Assembly: GCA_949358305.1 (NCBI GenBank)
Contig: OX442315.1
Location: forward strand, 3,224,001 to 3,288,000
Direction: 5' to 3'
Source of the DNA: Strigamia acuminata
Lineage: Eukaryota; Arthropoda; Chilopoda; Geophilomorpha; Linotaeniidae
Length of the DNA: 64,000 bases
Shown here: positions 44,501-54,477 of the stretch, one piece after another
Layout of the letters: each line of letters starts with the position of its first letter
How positions within the stretch are numbered: the first letter of the stretch is position 1
Notes under the pieces: generated by a model
Database searches by the model: none
What the model was told of the DNA's origin: nothing
The model's input: only the letters and a program-made list of their open reading frames with translations
Made by a program: the position numbers and the translations under genes

Positions 44501-46283
44501 ATTAACTCGAGCCAGAGCGCGTCAACAGAAGCAAGTTTCGACGCCTCCTGGAGCTGTTGCGCCATTACCACCTTTAATACCGCCATTGCCATCACCAAAT
44601 ATGCCAACTGCATTGTTTCCGACTCCTAATGTGTTGAGCCCACCTGCAGGACCATCTGGAGCTGCGCGACCGAATTATGACGGATATGGAGGTCCGGATT
44701 CGGATTCGTCGGACGATTCGACAACTTATCAACCAGCATGGATGGGGCGTGCAGGATTTATGCCACAGCAAGTGCGTCAAGATCGATCACAATTTCAAAG
44801 AAATGCGACGAGACGCCCTGTTGCTGATGAACAACAAGACGAAGAAGAGGACGAGGCCGAGCGACTCCATGAGGCGCCGCAGGACCACCAACCATTTCGT
44901 CTGATACCAACTATTAACGAAATAATTCGTCGACAACACGAAGACACGTGGAGCGCCGAATTAATCGAATATCTTGATCAAGGACATTTGCCCAACGACC
45001 AAGTACAAGCAGCGCGTATCAGGCATCGTGCCGTAGATTTTGCTATGTACAAGGGAATGTTATGTCGTTATCCACCGATTGACATAAATAAAATTCGCCG
45101 TAGAAGACAAATCTATTTGCCCTTGATGTTACGCGAACAATATTTCAAGGCTCTGCATTACCCGCCGAGCTGCGGACATTTAGGAGTTGAGAAAACACTT
45201 CATCGACTCCGGGCCCGAGTTTATTGGCCAAAAATGAAGGAGGACGTTTTGCTTTGGATTCAAAAATGTGAACCATGTCAACGAGCTAAGCCGTTAAATC
45301 GCCTTCCATATGGACCAATGATTATGGCCAAACCACGACATTTGTTTCACACAATTTACATCGATTATTATGGTAAGAAACCCCGATCGATTGGAGGACA
45401 TTGTTACGCATTAGTAATTGTGGATGCCGCCAGTCGATGGTTGGATGTGAGATTGACCGAGACATCTGACTGGAAAACAACAATCAAACAATTGCAAGGA
45501 TTTATTCAGCGATGGGCATTTCCAAAAGTTATTATAAGTGACAATGCGCCAGCTTTCCGATCAATGGAATTCCAGGCTGCATGTCAGAGTTTTGGCGCCA
45601 TCAATCGCTACACGGCTGTTTATCACCCACAGGGGAACTTAGCCGAAAGATTAAACCAAGCATTAAAAAACTGCATTTTGGCATATATTGAAGAGCATGT
45701 GCGCTGGGACGTTCACATTGGATATTTTGTGCTAGCAATCAACTCAGCCTATCAAGCTTCACTTCAGTATTCTCCTTATCAAATGGTGACGGGACAAGAG
45801 GCGCGTTATCCAGGTGATTTCGATTCGGACACCGACGATGGACAGCCGCTGCCGCCAGCACGAGCGCGAGAGACGCATGAATTGATGAGAGAATTGCGAA
45901 ATAATGCCACTGCAAATTTACAAAAAGCTCAAATTAGACATAAACGTTGGTTCGATCGAAAAAGAAGACCACACGATTTCAAACCAGGCGATTTTGTGTC
46001 TATTAAAAATCGACAATTGTCATCAGCGGACCGACAGTTTGCTGCAGGACTTCGACAGAGGACGGAAGGCGTTTACGTAATCCATAAATTAACTGGACCC
46101 AATACTGTCATTCTTATGGACAAGGATGGTCGTCGAATGCTGCCGTATAACGTCGTGGAATTGCGCCATTGGTTCAATAATGATGATGATTTGGACCAAA
46201 CGGACGCAACAATGATCGAAAAACATGTTGCTGCGTTTACATCGGAAATTGAAACCATCATCGCTTCATTTTCGATAAAATAA
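41415..46283 (+). CDS. Pol of the 13.1-kb element (PR-RT-RNaseH-IN)
   Basis: 1622-codon frame overlapping gag, probably expressed by frameshifting; the first ATG at 41415 may not be used. Domains in order: aspartic protease with LLDSGAQTCVMS and LLLGRDF (about residues 195-275); reverse transcriptase with FRPMNAQTLPDVYPLPDI, GLFEYVRMPFG and the active site YLDDVIIFS (about 560-720); RNase H starting LQTDASYSGLGAAL; a long linker near 980-1170 with GRPKGSKNKKRP (AT-hook-like) and a Pro-rich/acidic stretch; integrase with an HHCC zinc finger (HYPPSCGH ... CEPCQRAK), DDE residues in IDYYGK, SDNAPAF and AERLNQ, and a C-terminal basic domain. No stop interrupts it. Confidence 0.93.
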   Translation: MEKNTNGQMVYVRQAIMEACVPRLWQGVESSVGKRKRPAQSMSPESGSDTIIKDSTEKKTEESPDVDRSTTPSTPTPEAPSAVREDNNKSLTPSTDIKLTTLIKTDSSKSKIKIPGVVTPQPTKSAQLSSVKAKETPKKPTSLTTQSETLQTNFVLLSPEELQKSEEPRIEITKTDRFNREAPYIKITWASVSFVALLDSGAQTCVMSESLFNKLKANMGLELLELHETVRTAADDKIPVKGSVKLSVRAPLAVISFICLIIPKTSEDLLLGRDFCRAVGLCTDFELCQWYLKGSPERRQFMTLEQANKSESVLLFPIKKPDDTKNSAKDVPKVVINNINCILLEHRSLSQEIFEYPNDDAQHQIKRIRNRTRDQWSFIWSPKRKDSIKKSRRFNSSLFSTLSQRRRARRQRRRLYELSPTIKQLNTQGRQLLRRVDENALMARVHDHSTISEPPLDVNVLQYQPSSDPTQLDWIYDQLWSSLTVPQIRLLIQTLRPISKVFREEVGLCNNTQFEVNLKPDFRPIHVPVRPVNPAKKMVIDAYLDQKLKQGIIRRSKSDCAVAPVVVPKKTGDWRTAMDFRPMNAQTLPDVYPLPDIDNIFSYLGGSNWFSIIDGREAFHQIGVRPGDERFLAFITHRGLFEYVRMPFGPINGPATLQRAMNKTLSKYLYKFVFVYLDDVIIFSKTFEEHVQHLKIILQALDEAGFTMNANKTELCRTSLEVLGHIVEAGHIKPNPNKVTAIQYFPAPTNIKELQRFKGMIGYYQSFFPNYSKTCEVFRPLLKKDSEWNWTIQHQEAFNSLKRGLAEPTLHRRFPDWTKPYILQTDASYSGLGAALMQLNDQGERTPIAFASRALNSAEKNYSVTEIECLAAVWAVKRFRVYLEMMNFYLESDHLSLKWLFQQREPKGRLARWVLSLSEYKFTFLYCSGAQNRVADALSRAPVEPSEPLDADDSPLVDETCYIAYFDDPNDWPKLPIINIIGVGLAAAQQRNNAAVMTRAQRRQQQIKPKLGRPKGSKNKKRPPPNYQVLTRARARQQKQVSTPPGAVAPLPPLIPPLPSPNMPTALFPTPNVLSPPAGPSGAARPNYDGYGGPDSDSSDDSTTYQPAWMGRAGFMPQQVRQDRSQFQRNATRRPVADEQQDEEEDEAERLHEAPQDHQPFRLIPTINEIIRRQHEDTWSAELIEYLDQGHLPNDQVQAARIRHRAVDFAMYKGMLCRYPPIDINKIRRRRQIYLPLMLREQYFKALHYPPSCGHLGVEKTLHRLRARVYWPKMKEDVLLWIQKCEPCQRAKPLNRLPYGPMIMAKPRHLFHTIYIDYYGKKPRSIGGHCYALVIVDAASRWLDVRLTETSDWKTTIKQLQGFIQRWAFPKVIISDNAPAFRSMEFQAACQSFGAINRYTAVYHPQGNLAERLNQALKNCILAYIEEHVRWDVHIGYFVLAINSAYQASLQYSPYQMVTGQEARYPGDFDSDTDDGQPLPPARARETHELMRELRNNATANLQKAQIRHKRWFDRKRRPHDFKPGDFVSIKNRQLSSADRQFAAGLRQRTEGVYVIHKLTGPNTVILMDKDGRRMLPYNVVELRHWFNNDDDLDQTDATMIEKHVAAFTSEIETIIASFSIK

Positions 46284-46813
46284 CTTAATTTCTTTTCATT
46301 TTATAATTTTATTTCTTTCTTTGCTTTACCCAACCTTCTTTCCTTCCTGTGTTTATAATTTTCCCTGCTTTAAACCAAATATTTACGGAGGATAGACGCT
46401 GAAAATAGTAAGTAAAGATTGGTTTGGGAATTTGAAATTCATCAATTTAAAATGATGATACAAAATTTACTAAGTCCAAACTCATGCTTCTTCGAAGTGC
46501 GTGATTAAATCTCGTTCACGCGAGAGGTCCGTGTCATATTTTATGACGAGGCGACCCCGTAGCGAGACCGCGTGTATTAAAGACATGTGAGGGCACGACT
46601 TAGCCACATTTTAATTTGCGTCTGAATAGTCGCGCCTCAAAAAACTTAACAATCACTTAAATTGGATAAATATTGTTAGAAATTGTGCGTCTATCACCCG
46701 TAAGTACTTTCTATCTCACAACAATTCATTTTTAATTGAATATTTTCGTTAAAATAACTTTTTCTTTCTGGAAAATTTCCATTTCTTTTAGTTTCACTTT
46801 ACGATAATTTATT
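46284..46813 (+). other. Spacer between pol and ORF3, likely splice acceptor
   Basis: About 530 bp without coding sequence. A pyrimidine run then TTTTAG at about 46785-46791 precedes the ORF3 ATG and could serve as acceptor for a subgenomic mRNA. Confidence 0.4.
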
Positions 46814-49678
46814 ATGGCGTCCTACGATCCAAAAGTAACAATTACGATTCCAAAACCAACGCAAAAAGGTTATCCAAAATACCTGCCGATGCCACCAATT
46901 GAAGCGTCGGGCGAAGGACTGGTGCCACGCTTTCATCCGGACCACCCAAACGACCAAAGTTTTCCAAACTATGAACTGTGCCCAGTTTGTAGCAGAACGG
47001 GATTTGAAATATACCAACTGCGGGCGCCACGAGAATGCCGAGCGTGTCGGGGCGGCGGTGACTTGCGTCGTTGCAAATTTCGGAAATGGATGCGCCTTAT
47101 GTTCGCTTATGTATTGGGCTACGAGTCGATAGATAAAACTTCGTTGGCTGGAGTGGATTTTCCGCCGCCGAGGATTCCATTCGGCAGTGCAAACGCCATC
47201 GCTCGTTTTCGTCATGCACACGCGTCATATTTGGCACGCATAAAGCAATTGGCGAAAGAGAAGGGAATCCGGCCGTTAACTTGGAAATATCCAGAGGGAG
47301 CCTACATAATTGCCGGCGAGCAACCTGCCGAGCTTCCGGACCAGTTTGTGACGCCTGAAGGAAAGACCTACGATGTGGAATCGGGTATAGAACTGTATTT
47401 GACGGCGCCTAATGTAATCGCGGATGCGAAAAGAGCGTATTCGGAGCCGGAGAGAGTTGCGGCCGATTTGCCGTTTCAACATTCAAATCTGCGTCCGCGA
47501 CATACGTACGAGGAGCGGAGCACGCACCGTTTGAAGGAATACACGCAGAAAGTAACGAAAAGGATCGGAGCAGAGGCGAACCGGGACACTCACTTCGTGA
47601 CGGGACGATCCGGACCAGCATTGGACGTCTCTTCAGTCATCATTGAGGAAAACGGAGCGGTTGGTGGAGCGCCTATTGCGTCGCCTATCATCGAATCGAC
47701 TAAAGAGCTTTCGTTGGGCGATCAAGTGATTAAAAAGGTAAAGAAGAATGAAGAAAACAGAAGAGAGAGAGAAAAAATTAGTAATATCAACACGATGTCG
47801 ACCCCGATTATCAAAACGGAATCGAGTGTGACGGCGGCGGAGGCGAAGTCAACCAACGTTACTACGGTGACCACTGCTGCGCCAATTGTCATTCCTTACT
47901 TTTATGTCGTGAAGAACAAATCGTCTTCGATTGAGACGTCTGAATCAAGCCAAGCTGCTCGATCTGTCGACACCACTACTGTGACCCAATCGAATGTGAC
48001 GCCCAAGATGATGACTTCAGTTGCTGCGACATCAGTGCCGATTACGTACTCCAAAATTGCAACTTCAAACACACAAATGGACACAATTGCTGATTTTAAT
48101 ACAAAACTAATTAAAGCTGATTTTTCCCCACAGGTTGACCGAGATATTAAGGCGTTGCTAAACTTTACACCGTCTTCATCCATCGCGAATATCGCTGCCG
48201 AGATTGCGAGAGATGCGGAGGAGTGCGCAAAGATCCACGACGTCAAGAAATTGGAAAACAAGATTTCTAATCCAATTGCTAAGGCCATTTCAGCGGTCTC
48301 AAACGGATCAACGTCGTCTGAGGGATGCGCGTCTCTGAAGCCACGTTATCTCCAGGGATTCGACCGAAATGGATGTACGATGCGCCCAGACCGTATTTTC
48401 ACTCAGATGTCCGAAATATTCCGGCGCCACGAGCTTGAGATACTGTACCCCATGGAGAACAGGGGTCAAGGACGAATCAACCTGAGATCGGAAGGATGGA
48501 GCGAACTCTTCAAGATGTCGATTAATTTGGATTTCAACGTCAGCGCCTCGGACTTCAAGACGGTCGTCGGAACGATTTTCGGACGCCTCGGGAACATCGC
48601 GAAGGAAATTGAAGCGAAAATGACAAAGGACTGTACCGGAGACGAACACGCGGTCCATCACCTCATTGTGCACGCCGTGCACTTTAATTTAAAAGAGATC
48701 ATCACCCAAATGCATCAGAGTCGTCGTGACGCTGTCAAACGATTTCGAGAGGCCGACGCGCTCAAAGAGGCCCAGCGACTGGAGGACGAGAAAAATGCGC
48801 CCGCCAAACCACCACTGGATCCAGAATTGATCATGACGGAGGATGAAATTAAGAACTTTTCAGAGAAAATTCTCATCGAACTGGCGCCTGAGAAATTGGT
48901 GCAACAATTCGAGGATGCGATTGCTGAGAATCCAAGATTGGCGGATCCCCGAACCAAATATTCGTTCAGATACGACCCCGTAATTGTGGCGGACACAGGA
49001 GTACTCGCCTCGGAGTTATCATCGGATGTGGATTATTCGATGTCGGATGTCGAATCGCTTCGCGAGTCAACGGGCGATGAGGAAAACCACAAGGCATTTC
49101 TGGCGGCGCGGGAACACGACAAAATTGAAGTGATTCAGGTCGACGAGCCTTTCAGACTTCCTGGAGTAGGACGAGGCGGTGCAAAGGCTGGACGTCGATC
49201 GCCGTTGATGTCGAGGATGCCAAAAATGATTTTGACACCGCCAAAGGAGAGTGACGACAATACAAGCGAGGTTGTCACGCGTGAGAGTTTACGCGAACCG
49301 GTCGAACTGAAGCCTAAGGAGAAGCGTCTCGTGGAGCCAACCTGCGCGTTAGCAATTATGGAGGAGATTATCCCGATAGATGATATTTTCTACTCATTGC
49401 CGTGGGAGCCTAAAATCGAATTGGTCGTGGATTGGAGTGTTCTGACGCGCCTTTTCGAAACGATCATCTTTTCGGACTTGCAGCTTGACCACAGCGCGGG
49501 CGAAAAGTTATTGTCCATCATTAAACAGTATTATGTTGGAGATTTCCTGTACCGAGTGAACAGAATTAGCCAAAAATGTTACGCGACTTCTAAACAACAG
49601 GTGAGAGTGATCCTCGTGAAAACAGCGCTTAGACTGGTCTATTATGCGATGGACGGTCAGGGCGCGTCTGCATTTTAA
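46814..49678 (+). CDS. ORF3 of the 13.1-kb element, unrecognised 954-residue protein
   Basis: Intact 954-codon frame from ATG 46814. Near residues 56-90 there are paired cysteines (CPVC, then CRAC about 20 residues on, and a further Cys) that could bind zinc. A serine/threonine-rich region spans roughly 290-440. From about 500 on a compact, mostly helical domain follows (for example LQGFDRNGCTMRPDRIFTQM, HHLIVHAVHFNLKEIITQM), then an acidic stretch and a conserved-looking C-terminus (LPWEPKIELVVDW, CYATSKQQVRVILVK). No signal peptide, membrane segment or furin site is visible, so it does not look like an envelope protein. It could be a structural, nucleic-acid-binding or silencing-related accessory protein; no function is assigned. 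Confidence 0.85.
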   Translation: MASYDPKVTITIPKPTQKGYPKYLPMPPIEASGEGLVPRFHPDHPNDQSFPNYELCPVCSRTGFEIYQLRAPRECRACRGGGDLRRCKFRKWMRLMFAYVLGYESIDKTSLAGVDFPPPRIPFGSANAIARFRHAHASYLARIKQLAKEKGIRPLTWKYPEGAYIIAGEQPAELPDQFVTPEGKTYDVESGIELYLTAPNVIADAKRAYSEPERVAADLPFQHSNLRPRHTYEERSTHRLKEYTQKVTKRIGAEANRDTHFVTGRSGPALDVSSVIIEENGAVGGAPIASPIIESTKELSLGDQVIKKVKKNEENRREREKISNINTMSTPIIKTESSVTAAEAKSTNVTTVTTAAPIVIPYFYVVKNKSSSIETSESSQAARSVDTTTVTQSNVTPKMMTSVAATSVPITYSKIATSNTQMDTIADFNTKLIKADFSPQVDRDIKALLNFTPSSSIANIAAEIARDAEECAKIHDVKKLENKISNPIAKAISAVSNGSTSSEGCASLKPRYLQGFDRNGCTMRPDRIFTQMSEIFRRHELEILYPMENRGQGRINLRSEGWSELFKMSINLDFNVSASDFKTVVGTIFGRLGNIAKEIEAKMTKDCTGDEHAVHHLIVHAVHFNLKEIITQMHQSRRDAVKRFREADALKEAQRLEDEKNAPAKPPLDPELIMTEDEIKNFSEKILIELAPEKLVQQFEDAIAENPRLADPRTKYSFRYDPVIVADTGVLASELSSDVDYSMSDVESLRESTGDEENHKAFLAAREHDKIEVIQVDEPFRLPGVGRGGAKAGRRSPLMSRMPKMILTPPKESDDNTSEVVTRESLREPVELKPKEKRLVEPTCALAIMEEIIPIDDIFYSLPWEPKIELVVDWSVLTRLFETIIFSDLQLDHSAGEKLLSIIKQYYVGDFLYRVNRISQKCYATSKQQVRVILVKTALRLVYYAMDGQGASAF

Positions 49679-50509
49679 GAAAATAAAATTCATGAATTGA
49701 CTTTGAAAACCTACAAGTGACTTTGCGCCTCGGACCCATATACGAACTGTTGTGTGTGTGTGGACTTTATTGTGATAATTGTGATACAAACGATAAGTGT
49801 TATAATTGTTTAAAATGTGATTGTTATACGCCTCGATGAAGATTTTTTACGTAAAGTTCCGTGAAAACTCAAACGCCTACGAAAGAAGATAATATTCGTT
49901 TGCGAACTTTTTATTTTTTGATATTTATATTTTACTAATCATTTTTGCTAATCATTTTTATTAACCATTTGTGATCATTGAAATTTTGCTATCCTTATAT
50001 TGTAATAATTGACGCCAAATCAGCGCCTAATCAATATTTTTATTTGCTAATAATTTACATTTTTATAGAAATTTTGCCACCCATAGGCATTGTTAATTAA
50101 TCTTGAATTATTTTATTTTCTAGTCATAACACAAAGTACCATTGTTGATGTCAAGTGTTATCAAATAATTTAACAAATTTTATAATTTTATTTAGAATTT
50201 AGTCGTAATTAGCGCCTAAACGTCTATTGATTTTGTTAATTTTTAATCAAACGATTTTTTACAATATTCCTCTCCTAAACCCATTTGTTTGTGTTTGTTT
50301 GTTTTTGTCTGTAATTGCGCCAAGTTGTGCGCCTGTTGCGTCTGTCCAAATAAATCCCTACCTGTGTTATGTGTTTATTATGAGATTAATGTTGTTGATT
50401 CATTATTTTTATTTATTTATATGTTCGAATTTTTATCAATCATGTTGTTAACTCCATTTAGATGTTGATTATATAAAAACCATATAATAAACATCTAGGT
50501 GGGGGGGAA
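49679..50509 (+). other. 3' non-coding region and polypurine tract of the 13.1-kb element
   Basis: AT-rich, no frame of interest. It ends with the purine run AGGTGGGGGGGAA (50497-50509) directly before the 3' LTR. Confidence 0.75.
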
Positions 50510-51552
50510 TGTCACGGTCCTGACTTTAGACAGTAATAATTTTCAAAATTTTAAGCGCATTTTGCGCCTTTCCTTTAAATTTTCCCCAATCATATTGAGA
50601 AATTGTTCTAGTTTCCCTAAATCATTTTATTTTTCCCAAATCTAAATTTATTATTTTATTTTATATTATTTTCCTTATTTTTGATATTTATCTTTAATTT
50701 GGCCTGGTTTTAATCACCCCATCCAGACAATTCATGAGAATTCTGCAATAAGTTGATATAATCGCGCTCTAAATTTACATATTTCACCCCTGATCGCCTG
50801 TTTTCTGCTCGGTCCCCATTGGAAATTGACTTGGCCTTTGACATGTGATCAGAGGTGACTTGTTCTGTCAAGACATTTTTGACAGAGAGAATAATTTTCG
50901 CCTTCGACTAGTCAACATCTTCTGTCTTAAACTGGAAGATTTCCAAGTGCGATTATGTTGCGTCTCAACGCATACGGTCACATTGCAGCCCGAATTCTCA
51001 TGTTAGTCTAACTAACTACAACATTTATTATTTGCCCATTATTTGCGTACAAATTACTGGAAAAACGGCGTATTCGACGGTCTCAATTCGTCAATACATT
51101 TTATGCCACGACTGTGACTTCCTCCTCGGCCTAGACATTTTGAACTCATATTCGTCTCAATTGCGTATTCATTTCATTATCGACGGTTCGACGACGTTGT
51201 CTGCGGTTTGGTACCTGTTTGCGCGTTCACCCAACGTTTGCGCGTGTTCAGGAGAAGAAACATACTCTTCGTAAGTACGCCTAGCATATGACGACATTTT
51301 CCCTAGTGAAGAGCGATGTTTTGATCTTAAAATTCGAAGTATCAACGTTCGCCATTTTGTACGGCGCCCGAATTGAATCCTGCACCCATAAAATACAGAT
51401 TTCACGAATAGACGCTGTCTTAACCTAGCTACCACCCCCGGCAAAGTTTTAAGAGTTGCAGCGCCTGCGAACCTAAATTTTCTGGTTATTACAATCCCTG
51501 GAAATTCTTAAATTTCCGAAACCATTGTTAAAAAGTCGACTACGACGTGACA
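50510..51552 (+). repeat. 3' LTR of the 13.1-kb element
   Basis: 1043 bp, matching 38432-39474 except for about two substitutions (near 51151 and 51324). It carries the second copy of the protease-like ORF at 51032-51274. Confidence 0.92.
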
Positions 51553-51556
51553 AAGT

Positions 51557-52994
51557 TATAAAAATTATTACTATTATTATTATTAATTTTTACAAATAAA
51601 GTTATATAAATTATTACTATTATTATTATTAATTTTCAAAAAAAAAGTTATAAAAATCCAAAACTTAGAAGAAATTCAGGTATCAATAATACACGAGACA
51701 CATTGCACGTTTGAATAACTGTTGCTAGCAGACAGCGATAGAATTCTAGCATCAAGCCATACAAACGCGATTACTTCCTGGAAAAGACAATTAGAGTTTT
51801 TAATTTTATCCTTGTTTTGAATGTTTGACTTTCTACTCATCTAATGAGAAGTTTCTAGGATGTTTTCATGTGGATTCGTCCAAGATGATGCTTCCCGTGT
51901 CAACCGTCACCTGAAAATAGTTTTACATTAGTTAATTTCATAATTGTAATTTATTTGTTACATATTTACTTGTTTTCCAGAGTTTTTGATGTGCTCTTCT
52001 GTTTCCAGTCCGCTTGTGTCATTGTGGTGACAAAGCGACATGACGGTCGGAGGCTACAAATGTATGCTGGAATGAGAAACATGGTTATTTTCAGCTTTAT
52101 GCTGTTTCAATCGATTTATAGAGGTTTTTAGCGTTTTACTAACCTGTGTTTACTTGCCGAGCATCTGTGCGAAGCGTATTGGCACTCATCTGACGTGTAT
52201 CTCGAATGCGAGCGGTTTGATGGCGCACGATCGTCTTACGGTCGGTTTAGCGCATCGCGTCCTATTCCGATCGTCCCAGGGCCTGCAATGAGTCAAAACC
52301 AATTTTTAGTACTTGTGTGCATGTCCATTAAATGTTCTGTTGTAATGAAATACTTCTTACTTACCTGGGACGTTTGTCTCAAGCTGTCTTGTCTTCATTT
52401 TACCGTCTGGCCGTTGAGTTGTCCGCCATTACGATGGGTGTGGCCCAACTGTTGTTATAAGGAAAACCATGTATTCATTATTTTGTGGGTTTTTTTGGGT
52501 TCTTGTTAGTAATTAAGCATTTATTTATTTGGCATTGGATTAGTGTTAAGTTTTATGCATATCTGTGTTAATTTTCTAGTGTAACTTCTGCACTTACTGT
52601 AAAGCTGCGAGCCCATTGGCTAAAATTGTTAGTATTAATTCTTTTCTGTGTAATTTGAATTTATTGACATGATTTCAGTCTTTCACTAGACAGAAAACAG
52701 CATAATTCATGAATTCAAATTAGTGTAATTAAACTTAACTTATCTTTCCAGTATGTTTACATAACTTTATAACTTAATATTTACATAACTTTTCAGCATA
52801 AACATTTACAACATCTTTTCATGTTGGTAAAGCTAGCTTTCTAATTAATCTTTCACAACTACTTTCCACACATGATAAAGTTAAACTTTTCACAACAAAT
52901 TTTCATAACTTTTCAGTATGGAAAGTTCCAATTTCATGCAGTGTTTGCGTCGGCTTGTCGCGATAGATTCATGTCGCGCTCCTGTGGCTAATTT
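51557..52994. other. Interior of the TIR element, right side
   Basis: Begins with three imperfect copies of an AAGTTATAAAAATTATTACT-like repeat, the sequence into which the Gypsy element inserted. On the minus strand, 52260-52480 has short frames bounded by plausible splice signals, but no transposase motif could be recognised. No gene called. Confidence 0.4.
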
Positions 52995-53152
52995 CTACCA
53001 ATTCGCCATTAGAAAGGTCCAAATACGTTCCCAATGGCAAATTGGGAGAAATTTGCCATGGGACTGCTTTTGGACGGAATAATGTCGAAATTCGCCATTC
53101 GTCCGAATGGCCAGATTCGCCCTTAGACGATTCGCCGTTGGAACGGCACCCC
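52995..53152. repeat. Right terminal and subterminal inverted repeats
   Basis: Contains ATTCGCCATTAGAA, AATTCGCCATTCG and the terminal GGAACGGCACCCC, mirroring the left end of the element at 37668. Confidence 0.75.
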
Positions 53153-53160
53153 TGAAGAAC

Positions 53161-54105
53161 ACTTCAATTTAAAAGTTTTTTAAGCAATACAAGTACAAGG
53201 TACATTGTCTAAAAATATGCATTTTTTACATTAATTTACACATTTAAATTGCATAAACACATGTCTAAACTTGTATTTGCACATAAATTCTGTGTCAATT
53301 TATTCATTAAATATTTCTTGTTTATCTTATTTAAATTTTGTGTGGCAGTACTATTTCTTAAGCTGTATGAATACATCATTATGTCACTATACAGAAAGGC
53401 TGTGGTTAAGTTATTATGTATACTGTACAGTGTACACTGTACGTCATGACGTTGTATTCGAACACAACGTCATGACTTACTAGTATATTCGAGGGAAGAC
53501 TGTAGTAAATTATTGCTTGAAAAACACCAAACCCTTGGATTAATTTGTGATGTTTGGTGAATGGATTAATGTTATTGGAACTATTCTTGCAACTTGTTTG
53601 AACTGCACACGTGTTTGGATCTGTTCAGTAATTCCAACTGCAACACAATTAAATACCAATGACAGCAACTGTATTTCAGGATAACATGGAAGTTATCTTT
53701 TTTCGGACCAAGGATCAGCCATTACCGAAATCTTATAATTTTAGGGCCATTCGGCCATTTATTGTGTAATTTAGATGAATTCTAAACTGGCCACATGTAG
53801 GCATTAGTCCTACGTATAATTTAGTATTTTATTTGTACTTACTAGTATTGGTCGGAATAATTATTACGATAATTATATCCGGTTACCAATAAAGTGTAGT
53901 GGATTGAAAACCCTTTTCGTATTGTATTTATCTCTAATGTCACAATCTATCCCTGGTACTACTATTTGGTAAGATTTAAGGTCACCATCACATACTAAAC
54001 GTAACTTGGTTGTTAGAGATAGCAAATAACAATGCAGACATCACGAGTTTATTATTCATGTAATACAGGTGGCGCTGTTAGGCGACTGCATCACAAATTA
54101 ACATA
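53161..54105. other. Continuation of DEG/ENaC copy 3 flank, with an inverted exon scrap
   Basis: 53161-53440 matches the flank of copies 1 and 2. At 53600-53635 AACTGCACACGTGTTTGGAT and neighbouring bases are the reverse complement of a DEG/ENaC exon (15663-15705), showing a further rearranged fragment. The rest is unremarkable. Confidence 0.55.
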
Positions 54106-54110
54106 GAGTG

Positions 54111-54297
54111 TGGAGTGTCCGAACTCCATTTTGTTTATTGTTATTTTATGACGCGCTTGCCTTCCGCAGCGCCCCCTGTACAATTCTGTTGAATAAATCA
54201 CTTATGTTAATTCTACTTACCAAGATGGCTGCTTCTTGACCAACTTCCACATAATTACAACTTTAAAAACAATTCATCGAGACCAAAGAACACATTA
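54111..54297 (+). repeat. 5' LTR of the Mag-like element
   Basis: 187 bp, TGGAGTGTCCGAAC to AACACATTA, with AATAAA near 54193. Confidence 0.88.
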
Positions 54298-54477
54298 ATT
54301 GGCGACGAGAGATGGTAATCACTGAATCCAGTTACTTTACGAACTTTTGTGCTCTTTTTGGGATCTTTTGATGAACCTTTCGCCACCGACCACGTGTCTT
54401 TGACCACTCGTTGACCATTAGGCCTGAAATTTTGATTGTAAGTTTTTGCTCGTTTTTACCGACTTTACCGCTCGAAA

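Larger units (their letters stand above)
38432..51552 (+). mobile_element. 13.1-kb Ty3/Gypsy-type element with a third ORF
   Basis: Complete LTR element: 1043-bp LTRs, tRNA-Arg-like primer site, gag, pol in another frame, a separate 954-codon ORF, polypurine tract, 3' LTR. AAGT flanks both ends (38428-38431, 51553-51556). The LTRs differ at about two positions, so the insertion is recent and the element may still be active. It lies inside the TIR element. Domain order PR-RT-RNaseH-IN is that of Ty3/Gypsy. The extra ORF lacks membrane segments, so it is not an evident envelope. Confidence 0.92.
37668..53152. mobile_element. TIR DNA element, 8-bp target duplication, split by a Gypsy element
   Basis: The left end starts GGGTATCCGTTCCAACGGCG and the right end, in reverse complement, GGGGTGCCGTTCCAACGGCG; similarity continues for about 40 bp. 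TGAAGAAC flanks both ends (37660-37667, 53153-53160), and the empty site is seen after copy 2 near 31968. Without the inserted LTR element the unit is about 2.36 kb. Both ends are packed with ATTCGCCATTGGAA and its inverse. I see no transposase, so it is non-autonomous. The superfamily is uncertain: 8-bp duplication with GGG ends is compatible with Mutator-, Merlin- or P-related groups, not canonical hAT. Confidence 0.8.
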
